Assembly: GCF_018616375.1 (NCBI RefSeq)
Contig: NZ_JAEQBB010000001.1
Coordinates: forward strand, 248,001 to 312,000
Reading direction: 5' to 3'
DNA length: 64,000 nt
Source of the DNA: Exiguobacterium sp. J17977
GTDB lineage: Bacteria > Bacillota > Bacilli > Exiguobacteriales > Exiguobacteriaceae
Under the pieces are notes generated by a model. That model was not told the origin of the DNA, did not search any database, and saw only the letters and a program-made list of their open reading frames with translations. The position numbers and the translations under genes were made by a program. Below, one piece after another: positions 8,044 to 16,694 of this stretch; position 1 is the first letter of the stretch, and each line of letters opens with the position of its first letter.

Positions 8044-8820
8044 GTGAAAAGTCAAACGATGTTACTCTCAGAAATATTTGGAGTCCTAAAGAAAAACTTT
8101 TTACTTCTCGTGTTGATGATGCTCATTGGAGGAGGGGCAGCCTATTATTTAAGTCAGTATGTGATTGCACCGACTTATGAGGCTTCGACACAAGTATTGA
8201 TTGTACCTAAAGAAGAAGCCGGTACGAACGTGATTGACAGTGCCCAAGTATCTTCTTCACTATCGCTCGTAAACACGTACCGCGTCATCATGCGCAGTCC
8301 AGCCATCTTGAACGAAGTACAAGAAAGAGTGCCTGAAGCACCGACAGACATCAGTGAGATTCTTTTAGTAGAAAGTGAAGAGGACTCGCAAGTCATCAAC
8401 ATCGTCGTCCAATACGTTGATCCCGTCGTGGCAACTGAAATTGCAAATGTCATCACGCGCGTATTCGCGAGTGAGATTCCAGATTTAATGAACATCGACA
8501 ACGTTCGCATCTTATCAGAGGCTGTCATACCAGGAGAACCGATTGCGCCTAACCTCGTTATGAACACCGCGATGGGTCTACTTGCTGGTTTCGTGATCGG
8601 AGGAGCGCTCGCTCTCATTCGCCATGCGTTTGATAAACGGATTCACGATGAGCGTGAGGCAGAACTGATTTTGTCCATGCCAGTGATTGGTTCAATTCCG
8701 GTCATTGAAAAACGGGATATGAATCCCAAAGCGGTGAAGGCAAAAGCTGAAGCTGCCAAAGAACCGAAAGGAGATGACCCACATGTTCCACCTGTCAAAG
8801 AGACAAGACAAACATCGTGA
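8044..8820 (+). CDS. Wzz-type chain-length regulator / BY-kinase modulator
   Basis: 258 residues, YveK/CapA class. One membrane span lies at about 19-37 and a second at about 172-192. Between them is an extracytoplasmic Wzz domain with the usual YEASTQVLIV strand, and after them a cytoplasmic tail of about 66 residues. In Gram-positive systems this tail binds and activates the separate tyrosine kinase, whose gene follows and overlaps by 38 bases. The start is GTG after GGAGGG. The protein is expected to control polymer length with the EpsG-like polymerase and the kinase. It starts a block of lower-GC genes. Confidence 0.92.
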   Translation: MKSQTMLLSEIFGVLKKNFLLLVLMMLIGGGAAYYLSQYVIAPTYEASTQVLIVPKEEAGTNVIDSAQVSSSLSLVNTYRVIMRSPAILNEVQERVPEAPTDISEILLVESEEDSQVINIVVQYVDPVVATEIANVITRVFASEIPDLMNIDNVRILSEAVIPGEPIAPNLVMNTAMGLLAGFVIGGALALIRHAFDKRIHDEREAELILSMPVIGSIPVIEKRDMNPKAVKAKAEAAKEPKGDDPHVPPVKETRQTS

Positions 8821-9487
8821 TTCTGGGCGTAGCCTCATCACATTGGCAAATCCTAAATCCCCGATCGCCGAACAATATCGAACGATTCGGACCAACCTAC
8901 AGTTCACGGCACTTGGTGCGACGTTACAGACGATTGTTGTCACGTCGGCGTCGCCAGGTGAAGGGAAATCAACGACGGCTTCGAACTTGGCCATCGTCTA
9001 TGCGCAGCTCGGAAAACGGGTGTTGCTCATGGACTGTGATATGCGGAAGCCGACGGTCCACTTCACATTCCAACTAGCGGGGCAAACCGGTATGTCTACC
9101 GTCCTCGCTAAACGGACATCGTTTGAGCGTGCGGTTCAAATGACGAAAGTGCCAAAACTTCATTTACTGGCAGCGGGACCGATTCCGCCGAACCCATCTG
9201 AGTTATTGGCTTCTCCAATGATGAAGCAACTATTGGATGAGGTGAAGGAAAAGTACGACTTGGTTATCTTGGACGCTCCTCCACTCATGCACGTGGCGGA
9301 CAGTCGACTGTTGGCAAGTGAGACCGATGGAACCATTCTCGTCGTAGGTTGTGACAATTCAAACCGCGACCTCGTCTTAAAGGCGAAAGAACAGCTCGTC
9401 TTGTCTGGTGCTCACATGCTTGGAATCGTTATGAACAAGCGGGAACGAGGCGGCAAGGACGCCTATTACGCCTATACGTACGAGTAA
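8783..9487 (+). CDS. CpsD/CapB-family tyrosine kinase (BY-kinase)
   Basis: 234 residues. Walker A SASPGEGKST is at about 55-64, Walker A' LLMDCDMRKP at 81-90, and Walker B LVILDAPP at about 150. The C-terminus ends in a Tyr cluster (YYAYTY) that serves for autophosphorylation. With the modulator encoded just upstream it would cycle between phosphorylated and free states to control polymer export. The ATG at 8783 is better spaced from AAAGGAGA than the ATG at 8774. No cognate PHP-type or low-molecular-weight tyrosine phosphatase is seen in this window, which is unusual for such loci. Confidence 0.93.
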   Translation: MFHLSKRQDKHRDSGRSLITLANPKSPIAEQYRTIRTNLQFTALGATLQTIVVTSASPGEGKSTTASNLAIVYAQLGKRVLLMDCDMRKPTVHFTFQLAGQTGMSTVLAKRTSFERAVQMTKVPKLHLLAAGPIPPNPSELLASPMMKQLLDEVKEKYDLVILDAPPLMHVADSRLLASETDGTILVVGCDNSNRDLVLKAKEQLVLSGAHMLGIVMNKRERGGKDAYYAYTYE

Positions 9488-9503
9488 GGAGGGAGGGAGA
9501 ACC

Positions 9504-10775
9504 ATGCGGATTTTACACATCAATGCCATTCATGAAGAAAAAAGCACGGGACGGATTTGTAAAGAGATTTCGTCCGTAGCGGTGGCCCATGGGCATGAGA
9601 GTGTCGTCGCTTATGCGACAGGTCCAGATACGGGAAGTGGGTTCCGCATCGGTTCATCCTTCGATCAAAAACGACATGCGCTCTTGTCTCGTTTGAGTGG
9701 GAAACAAGGCTATTTCTCAAAAGGGGCGACGGCAGAACTCATCGATTATATCGAATCGTACAAGCCTGACGTCGTGCATTTGCACAACCTCCACGGCAAT
9801 TATATCCATCTCGAGACATTGTTTAATTGGCTCAGTCATACTGACACGCCGACAGTACTGACGCTACATGATTGTTGGTTTTACACCGGGAAGTGCACGC
9901 ATTATACGCGAAGCGGTTGTGAGCGTTGGCGAGATGGATGCGGGAGCTGTCCTAGACTTGCGCTTGATAATCCAAGTTGGGGTCTTGATCGGACTGCTGA
10001 AATGTGGAAAGACAAAAAACGATGGTTCGAAAACATCTCGCGATTAGCCGTCATCGGCGTCTCGGATTGGATCACGATTGAAGCACGATTTTCATTTCTC
10101 GGGAATGCAAAGATGATTCGGCGGATTTATAACTGGGTCGACCTCGATATTTTCTACCCCCGGGACACATCAAGGTTACGTTCGGCGCTTGGGTTAGAGA
10201 ACCGTTTCGTTCTACTAGGCGTCGCTAGCTCATGGGACGACTCGAAAGGGCTATCTGACTTTTTGCAGGTGGCACAGGCATTGCCAGAAGCACAATTGTT
10301 GCTCGTCGGCGACCTTCCCGACATCACGTTACCTGTGAATGTGATTCATATTCCTTCAACGAATCGTATCGAGGAGTTGGCTGACTATTATGCGCTCGCA
10401 GATGTGTTCCTCAACTTATCGGTCGAAGAATCATTCGGGAAAGTGACCGCGGAAGCGATGGCCTCAGGAACGCCGGTCGTTGTGCTCGATGCGACAGCTA
10501 ACCCAGAACTAGTTCCTCCTGAATGTGGTGAAGTCATACAGCCGCAACGGTTAGAGGCCGTTATAGCTGCCATCGAAAAAATGAAACGACTCGGAAAGGA
10601 ACACTACACGGATTCTTGTGTCGAGCACGCACGTACCTCATTTTCAATGGAAGAGCGAGTGACGGATTATTTGGAAGTATATGAAAGCTTGGTCCACGAA
10701 AAAAGGAGGAATCCACAATGGAACGTCCACTCGTCTCGATTGTCATCCCCGTCTACAATGGAGCGGACTATTTGA
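9504..10775 (+). CDS. Family 4 glycosyltransferase with run-on C-terminus
   Basis: 423 residues, GT-B fold. Acceptor-side motifs are DVVHLHNLHGNY and LTLHDCWFYTGKC, followed by a Cys-rich stretch (CTHYTRSGCERW ... CGSCP) seen in WcaC/WbuB-like transferases. The donor site includes SVEESFGKVTAEAMASGTPV. The frame runs 58 bases into the next gene, and the last residues (after about VHEKRRN) look like translation of the neighbour's start in another frame, not family sequence. The RBS is GGAGGGAGG. The donor sugar is unknown. Confidence 0.88.
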   Translation: MRILHINAIHEEKSTGRICKEISSVAVAHGHESVVAYATGPDTGSGFRIGSSFDQKRHALLSRLSGKQGYFSKGATAELIDYIESYKPDVVHLHNLHGNYIHLETLFNWLSHTDTPTVLTLHDCWFYTGKCTHYTRSGCERWRDGCGSCPRLALDNPSWGLDRTAEMWKDKKRWFENISRLAVIGVSDWITIEARFSFLGNAKMIRRIYNWVDLDIFYPRDTSRLRSALGLENRFVLLGVASSWDDSKGLSDFLQVAQALPEAQLLLVGDLPDITLPVNVIHIPSTNRIEELADYYALADVFLNLSVEESFGKVTAEAMASGTPVVVLDATANPELVPPECGEVIQPQRLEAVIAAIEKMKRLGKEHYTDSCVEHARTSFSMEERVTDYLEVYESLVHEKRRNPQWNVHSSRLSSPSTMERTI

Positions 10776-11653
10776 AGGAAACGATTGAAAGTGCCCTCGC
10801 TCAAACGTATGAGCGTGTGGAAGTGATTGTAGTCAACGACGGATCGACAGATGGTGGGGCGACAGCGGCGATTGCCCGTAGCTTTGGAGACCAAATTCGA
10901 TATTATGAAAAATCAAATGGCGGAGTATCGACCGCACTAAATCTTGGTATCGAGAACATGCGCGGTGAGTGGTTCTCTTGGTTAAGTCATGATGATCTTT
11001 ATGAACCGGACAAGGTGAACAATCAAGTCCAAGAACTACAGAAACTTGGTGATCAAGCTCAGAACTATATATTGTCTTGTGGTACGAAACTGATTAATGA
11101 AACAGGGGATCCCATCCATCGTCCAAGAAGACAGTTGAAAGGGTTGTACACGGATGAGGCCATGTTTGATTACCTTTTACTCAAAGCTTGTTTGAGCGGC
11201 TGCGCGTTACTTATTCCCAAACAAGCATTCGAACAAGTGGGAGGATTCCCAACAACGTATCGATATATTCAAGACTGGGTGTGTTGGGTTGATATGGCTT
11301 TAGCAGGGTATCAATTCAAATTGACAACGACTCCACACTCGAAGACACGCATTCATGAAAAACAACAGACCAAAAAAATTGCTGACCTCGCGCCAATCGA
11401 GACGGCTCGCTTTTTCGAACAGTTGTTAGTACGACTTGATGCCCAAAATAGTGTTACCACGCCTCAGATTAAAACGGTATTTAAAGCGGTGTACCGCTCG
11501 ACTGAACCTGAAGTGAGAGAGGATTTATTAAAACGTTTTGCTGGAAACCGTCATTTAAGTGAATTCGAACAAAAGAAATTGCAAACGTCTTCGTTCATCT
11601 ATCATCGCGTGTTGATGCTCTATAGAGGAATGATGAACCTTCGTTATCGATAA
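10718..11653 (+). CDS. Family 2 glycosyltransferase
   Basis: 311 residues opening with VSIVIPVYNGADYLKETIES, then VVNDGSTD and a WLSHDDLYEPDK metal site (DD in place of the common DXD). A predicted acceptor region (QDWVCWVDMALAG) follows. AAAGGAGGAATCCACA precedes the ATG, which lies inside the tail of the upstream gene. It is AT-rich compared with flanking genes (sampled line 11041 counts 21 G+C in 60). It probably adds one sugar of the repeat unit. Confidence 0.9.
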   Translation: MERPLVSIVIPVYNGADYLKETIESALAQTYERVEVIVVNDGSTDGGATAAIARSFGDQIRYYEKSNGGVSTALNLGIENMRGEWFSWLSHDDLYEPDKVNNQVQELQKLGDQAQNYILSCGTKLINETGDPIHRPRRQLKGLYTDEAMFDYLLLKACLSGCALLIPKQAFEQVGGFPTTYRYIQDWVCWVDMALAGYQFKLTTTPHSKTRIHEKQQTKKIADLAPIETARFFEQLLVRLDAQNSVTTPQIKTVFKAVYRSTEPEVREDLLKRFAGNRHLSEFEQKKLQTSSFIYHRVLMLYRGMMNLRYR

Positions 11654-11673
11654 GCAGAACAGGAGGAGGTCAT

Positions 11674-12738
11674 ATGTGGATCTATTTGATTAATATGTTG
11701 CTTCTGATTGCATGGGCGGCGCTCCTCCTGCGTGATGATGGCATCAAGCACGGAAAGTTGCTGTTTGTGACGATTGCGACGTGCCAGTGGATTCTTTTGT
11801 CAGGGTTTCGACACTTCAGTGTAGGTGCCGATACAATGCAATACAAATGGATGTTTGATGAGACGAAAGGCATATCGTGGGAGCGGCTAGGTGACAATTT
11901 TGTCAGCATTCTCTTTGGCGCCGCTGACGGAAGAGATCCAGGTTATTACTTATTGCAAAAAACAATTCAACTGGCGACAGAAAATTATCAATGGTATCTC
12001 TTGACGGTTGCGCTCCTGTTCTTGATTCCGTTTGGGATTTGGATTTATCGGAACTCGAGCGAACCGTTACTCAGTTTTCTAATCTTTTCAACACTGTTTT
12101 ACGCGTTCTTTGCCATTACTGGTATCCGCCAAACGATTGCAACGGCCATTGCCGTTTTGATCGGCTACTACTTTATTCAAACGAGACGATTTTGGCCATT
12201 TCTCGGTGTCGTGTTGCTGGCAGCGACGATTCATCAATCCGCACTCGTCTTCCTTCCGTTTTATTTCTTGGCCACGAAGACGATCACATCACGTTATCTG
12301 TTGTTCATGGGTGCGCTGATCCCGTTCCTGTTCGTTTTTCGGGTTCCACTCTTCGAGTTCTTCCGTACCATTAGCGGTTATGACGAGTATGACTACTATA
12401 CGGGCGCAGGCACGTTCAATTTCTCCATGATTTTGATTTTAATCACGATTGTCTCACTTTGGCGTCGTGAACAAATGATTGCGGTCAATCCGAACGTAAC
12501 GCACTACTTAAATGCGTTACTGTTGGCGCTTTGCTTCCTACCATTAACGTTCATCAATCCTTCGATGATGCGAATTGTCCAGTACTTTTCAATCTTCGTC
12601 ATGCTACTGATTCCTGAGCTACTCCGTTCATTCGAGCGTCGAGAGCGTTTATTCGTCTATTACGTTGCCATCACGATGCTGCTGCTCTTATTTGTCCGCA
12701 ATGAACCGCTTTATATGTTCTTTTGGCAACAAAAGTAA
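11674..12738 (+). CDS. EpsG-family polysaccharide polymerase (Wzy-like)
   Basis: 354 residues, almost entirely hydrophobic with about ten membrane spans. SGFRHFSVGADTMQYKWMF and GIRQTIATAIAV are typical of the EpsG family, which acts as the Wzy-type polymerase joining repeat units on the outer face of the membrane. The RBS is AGGAGGAGG. It lies directly before the flippase gene, as in Wzx/Wzy-dependent loci. Confidence 0.88.
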   Translation: MWIYLINMLLLIAWAALLLRDDGIKHGKLLFVTIATCQWILLSGFRHFSVGADTMQYKWMFDETKGISWERLGDNFVSILFGAADGRDPGYYLLQKTIQLATENYQWYLLTVALLFLIPFGIWIYRNSSEPLLSFLIFSTLFYAFFAITGIRQTIATAIAVLIGYYFIQTRRFWPFLGVVLLAATIHQSALVFLPFYFLATKTITSRYLLFMGALIPFLFVFRVPLFEFFRTISGYDEYDYYTGAGTFNFSMILILITIVSLWRREQMIAVNPNVTHYLNALLLALCFLPLTFINPSMMRIVQYFSIFVMLLIPELLRSFERRERLFVYYVAITMLLLLFVRNEPLYMFFWQQK

Positions 12739-12753
12739 GAGGAGGGGAATCTG

Positions 12754-14295
12754 GTGACGACGAAAGTGGAATTTGATGAACAAAAAAGCTCTCGGCAAAT
12801 CAAGATTGGTGTGCTTATGTCTTACGTCGCCATCGGATTCAATATCCTGGCGGGTCTGTTTTACACCCCGTGGATGATCGCCGAGATTGGGAAGGCGAAC
12901 TACGGGCTCTACATGTTGTCGCTGTCGCTCGTCAGCATCTTCGCCATGGATTTCGGGCTAGAGGCGGCTGTGTCACGGTTCCTGTCAAAATACCACGCCC
13001 TCGGGGATACAGAAGGGGCGTCTCGCTTTCTCGGTGTCGCGTTCAAACTGTTCATCGGCATCGCGCTATTGATTGGGGTCGTACTGATCGGTGTGTATAT
13101 GATGATCGACACGATTTATGCGAGTTTATCTGCTTCAGAAATCGAGACGCTTCAAGTCCTGTACGTCATGGTAGGTTTTTACATCGTCGTCTTGTTTCCG
13201 ACCAAACCGTTCAACGGGATTTTTATCGCGAACGAACGATTCGTCGTCCTCAACTGGTTCAACTTGATTGAGAAGGTATCGACGGTCGTCTTGATGGTCG
13301 GTGCGCTCCTATTCGGATTTGGCTTATACGCGCTTGTCTTCGTTAATGCGCTCGTAGGTCTGTCGATTATTATCGGAAAAGGAATCTATCTCATGCGTAA
13401 AACAGAGACGGCGATTGATTTTTTGCATAACAGCCGTTCGATGTACCGAGACATCTTCACGTTCTCCTCATGGACGACCGTGATTGCCATCGCGCAGCGC
13501 TTCATTTTAAACATCACACCGACCATCCTCGGGGCTTTGGCGAGCAGTGCCTCCATCGCCTTGTTCTCGATTGGGATGGTGATTGAAGGCTACGTCTGGA
13601 CCATCTCCTCGGCAATCGGTTCTCTATTCCTGCCGAAAGTCACGCGCATGACCACGTTTAATCGTCAGGCCGAACTCGACAATCTATTAATCCGCGTAGG
13701 GCGGATTCAATTATACATCGTCGGTTTGATTATCATCAGCTTTGCGACGATGGGCCGGGAGTTCATCGGACTTTGGGTCGGGCCAGACTTCTTTCCCTCT
13801 TATGTAGTGGCATTATTACTCATTCTGCCTGGCATCATCACATTGACGCAAGAAATCGCCTATACGACATTGATTGCGGTCAATCAAATCAAGTACCGGG
13901 CGTTCGCGTCGCTCATTGTCGCGACGGTCAGTGTGATCCTATCGCTTATCTTGTCACCGCATTATGGTGCGATTGGTGCTGCAAGCGCCATTTTAGTCGG
14001 CAACTTGGTCGGCACTGTGATTTTCATGAACATGGTGTATATTCGCGTATTAAAATTGAACATGTGGAGATTCTTCTACGAATGTCATGTGAAGCTTGCA
14101 CCAGCCTTGATTTTTCTAGGGATTTCTGGCTTCTTGCTTCAACGATATCTGCCTGTCGATTCGCTCATGCACTTCCTCATTAAAGCTATTGTGCTCGGTC
14201 TCATCTACTTTATCTTTCTGTGGGTCTTCACGTTTCGGGATGACGAAAAAGAATTATTGCGTGGATTTGTCCGTCATGCAACGAAGGCATCCTGA
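12754..14295 (+). CDS. Wzx-type lipid-linked oligosaccharide flippase
   Basis: 513 residues with 12-14 hydrophobic segments, MATE/MOP superfamily. IGKANYGLYMLSLSL and DFGLEAAVSRFLSKYHALGD near the N-terminus match polysaccharide flippases (RfbX/Wzx/SpoVB-like). It would move undecaprenyl-linked repeat units across the membrane to the EpsG-like polymerase. The start is GTG after GGAGGGG. The 3' end forms one arm of a terminator, so it is the last gene of its operon. Confidence 0.92.
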   Translation: MTTKVEFDEQKSSRQIKIGVLMSYVAIGFNILAGLFYTPWMIAEIGKANYGLYMLSLSLVSIFAMDFGLEAAVSRFLSKYHALGDTEGASRFLGVAFKLFIGIALLIGVVLIGVYMMIDTIYASLSASEIETLQVLYVMVGFYIVVLFPTKPFNGIFIANERFVVLNWFNLIEKVSTVVLMVGALLFGFGLYALVFVNALVGLSIIIGKGIYLMRKTETAIDFLHNSRSMYRDIFTFSSWTTVIAIAQRFILNITPTILGALASSASIALFSIGMVIEGYVWTISSAIGSLFLPKVTRMTTFNRQAELDNLLIRVGRIQLYIVGLIIISFATMGREFIGLWVGPDFFPSYVVALLLILPGIITLTQEIAYTTLIAVNQIKYRAFASLIVATVSVILSLILSPHYGAIGAASAILVGNLVGTVIFMNMVYIRVLKLNMWRFFYECHVKLAPALIFLGISGFLLQRYLPVDSLMHFLIKAIVLGLIYFIFLWVFTFRDDEKELLRGFVRHATKAS

Positions 14296-14312
14296 GCAAG
14301 GGTGTCTTTTTT
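14285..14312 (+). terminator. Terminator overlapping the wzx stop codon
   Basis: AGGCATCC, a 7-base loop containing the stop codon, then GGGTGTC and six T. The stem is eight pairs including two G-T pairs. Confidence 0.7.
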
Positions 14313-14345
14313 CATGAGATACAAACATTAGACATGTCATCTTTC

Positions 14346-14393
14346 AAAAAAATGATAAACATTTCTTTCCTATTCTCACAAAGAGTCGGGTAA
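14346..14393 (+). promoter_or_regulatory. Shared upstream element, copy C (before capE)
   Basis: AAAAAAATGATAAACATTTC then GTCGGGTAA at 14385-14393. The ACATTTCTTT to GTCGGGTAA spacing is 16 bases, identical to the element before the wzz-like gene. It sits in the 192-base gap after the wzx terminator where the capE-rml operon must start. Confidence 0.5.
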
Positions 14394-14487
14394 CACGATA
14401 GTATCAACGTCATTGCAATTGTTTCCAACTCAACTTTCCCATCACCTTTAGAAGCAACTGACATCATGACAAAGGAGAGGATTTGCA

Positions 14488-15513
14488 ATGTTTAAAGACA
14501 AGACGTTATTGATCACTGGAGGCACAGGATCATTCGGAAACGCCGTCATGCAGCGTTTCCTGAAAACTGATATTAAAGAAATCCGTATCTTTTCACGAGA
14601 TGAAAAGAAACAGGACGACATGCGCAAACTATATCATGACGACAAACTCAAGTTTTATATCGGTGATGTGCGTGATGTGAACAGTGTGCGCAACGCGATG
14701 TACGGTGTCGATTACGTGTTCCACGCGGCGGCGTTGAAACAAGTGCCTTCCTGTGAGTTCTTCCCTCTAGAGGCAGTGAAAACGAACGTGCTAGGAACAG
14801 ACAACGTCTTGAACGCGGCCATCGAGCAACAAGTTCAAAAAGTCATTTGCCTGTCGACCGATAAGGCAGCTTATCCAATCAATGCGATGGGCATTTCCAA
14901 AGCGATGATGGAAAAGGTGTTCGTCGCCAAAGCGAAAGCTGTCGGACCGGACCAGACGTTGATTTGTGGCACACGTTACGGAAACGTCATGGCATCAAGG
15001 GGTTCTGTCATCCCGCTCTTCGTCGATCAAATCAAACGGGGCGAACCGTTGACCGTGACCGACCCGTTCATGACGCGGTTCTTGATGAGTCTCGAAGACG
15101 CGGTCGAACTCGTCGTCTTCGCCTTCCAAAATGCGCACGCGGGAGACATCATGGTCCAAAAGTCACCGGCATCGACAATTGGGGTATTGGCGCAAGCGTT
15201 GCTCGAACTGTTCCATGCGAATAACCCGATTAAAGTCATCGGCACAAGGCATGGCGAGAAGTCGTACGAGACGCTATTGACGCGAGAAGAGAACGTTGTC
15301 GCGGAAGACATGGGCGGATTCTACCGCGTCCCGGCCGATACGCGCGACTTGAACTACGATAAATACTTCAACGAGGGCAGCAAGCGGTTAACGGTCGAGG
15401 GCGAGTACAACTCGGCGAACACGGAACAGTTGAACGTCGAGCAAGTGAAGCAGCTCCTGTTGACGCTTCCTTACATCCAACAAGAGCTTGCGAGCTGGGT
15501 GAAAGTATCATGA
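14488..15513 (+). CDS. capE: UDP-GlcNAc 4,6-dehydratase / 5-epimerase (CapE/WbjB)
   Basis: 341 residues, short-chain dehydrogenase fold. LLITGGTGSFGNAVMQRFL binds NADP. The catalytic segment reads STDKAAYPINAMGISKAMME, with Met where most SDRs have Tyr, a hallmark of the inverting FlaA1/CapE dehydratases. It makes UDP-2-acetamido-2,6-dideoxy-L-arabino-hexos-4-ulose, the first step to UDP-L-FucNAc. The next two genes encode the remaining steps in order, and its stop overlaps the capF start (ATGA). GGAGAGGA precedes the ATG. Confidence 0.93.
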   Translation: MFKDKTLLITGGTGSFGNAVMQRFLKTDIKEIRIFSRDEKKQDDMRKLYHDDKLKFYIGDVRDVNSVRNAMYGVDYVFHAAALKQVPSCEFFPLEAVKTNVLGTDNVLNAAIEQQVQKVICLSTDKAAYPINAMGISKAMMEKVFVAKAKAVGPDQTLICGTRYGNVMASRGSVIPLFVDQIKRGEPLTVTDPFMTRFLMSLEDAVELVVFAFQNAHAGDIMVQKSPASTIGVLAQALLELFHANNPIKVIGTRHGEKSYETLLTREENVVAEDMGGFYRVPADTRDLNYDKYFNEGSKRLTVEGEYNSANTEQLNVEQVKQLLLTLPYIQQELASWVKVS

Positions 15514-16694
15514 AGATTCTCGTAACGGGAGCATCTGGATTCGTCGGCAAGAATCTGATCGCTGAATTGACCGCGCGGGGACACGACGTATATTCGTGCA
15601 CGCGCGATACGTCAGAAGCCGAATTTCAACGGTTTTGCCGAACCGCCGAGTTCGTCTACCATTTGGCCGGTGTGAACCGCTCGGAGACGGAAGCCGACTT
15701 TGCGGAAGGGAACACCGGGGCGACTGAGCGCTTGGTCGCAGCACTGACCGCTCATGCCAATGACGCGCCGATCATGTTCGCCTCGTCGATTCAAGCGGCT
15801 CAGGACAATCCGTACGGACGGAGCAAACTCGCGGCGGAGCGTGTGCTGAGAGCCGAATATGAGACGACGGGACGCACCATCTATCTGTTCCGCTTCCCGA
15901 ACTTATTCGGTAAGTGGGGTCGCCCGAATTATAACAGTTTCGTCGCGACGTTCTGCTATCGAGTCGCCCGCGACTTACCATTAGAAATCCATGACCCTAC
16001 ACGTACCGTGCAACTGGCATATATCGATGACGTGATCATGGATCTAGTCGAGTTACTCGATGCGGAACAACTAACGCCCGCTGTGTATGAGATGGACGTC
16101 GCGGTCCATGAACCGATTGAGCTCGGCCGAATCGCCGACTTGTTACAGACGTTCAAAGACAGTCGGCGGAGCCTAAACGTCCCGAAACTGGATGATTTGT
16201 TCACAAAACAGCTTTACAGCACGTACCTCAGCTACTTGCCTGTTGACTGCTTCGCTTATGACTTGAAGCTGAATGAAGATGTGCGTGGTTCCTTCACCGA
16301 ATTCATTCGAACACCGGACCGGGGACAAGTGTCCATCAACGTGGCGAAGCCGGGAATCACGAAAGGGAACCATTGGCACCATACGAAAAACGAGAAGTTT
16401 CTCGTCGTCAGCGGCGAGGCGCTGATTCGCTTCCGGAAAGTCGGCACAGACGAAGTGCATACGTATCACGTCACGGGAGAGATGATGCGTGTGCTCGACA
16501 TCCCGACCGGCTATACGCACAACATCGAGAATATCGGGACGACCGACCTGGTGACCGTCATGTGGGTGAATGAGGTCTACGACCCGAACCACCCGGACAC
16601 ATACTTCATGGAGGTGCAAGATGAAACGACTCAAAGTGATGACCATCGTCGGGACGCGTCCCGAAATCATACGCCTGTCGGCCGTCATTCATAA
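15510..16694 (+). CDS. capF: UDP-L-FucNAc pathway reductase/epimerase (CapF/WbjC)
   Basis: 394 residues. An N-terminal SDR domain (TGASGFVGKNL, SSIQ and YGRSKLAAE) is fused to a C-terminal cupin beginning near 250, with metal-binding NHWHHTKNEKFLVVSGEAL. CapF epimerises C3 and reduces C4 of the CapE product to give UDP-2-acetamido-2,6-dideoxy-L-talose. Family members normally end soon after the PDTYF motif (about 369 residues). Here about 25 extra residues (VQDETTQSDDHRRD...) are read through into capG in a different frame, a 74-base overlap. The gene is coupled to capE by ATGA. Confidence 0.93.
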   Translation: MKILVTGASGFVGKNLIAELTARGHDVYSCTRDTSEAEFQRFCRTAEFVYHLAGVNRSETEADFAEGNTGATERLVAALTAHANDAPIMFASSIQAAQDNPYGRSKLAAERVLRAEYETTGRTIYLFRFPNLFGKWGRPNYNSFVATFCYRVARDLPLEIHDPTRTVQLAYIDDVIMDLVELLDAEQLTPAVYEMDVAVHEPIELGRIADLLQTFKDSRRSLNVPKLDDLFTKQLYSTYLSYLPVDCFAYDLKLNEDVRGSFTEFIRTPDRGQVSINVAKPGITKGNHWHHTKNEKFLVVSGEALIRFRKVGTDEVHTYHVTGEMMRVLDIPTGYTHNIENIGTTDLVTVMWVNEVYDPNHPDTYFMEVQDETTQSDDHRRDASRNHTPVGRHS

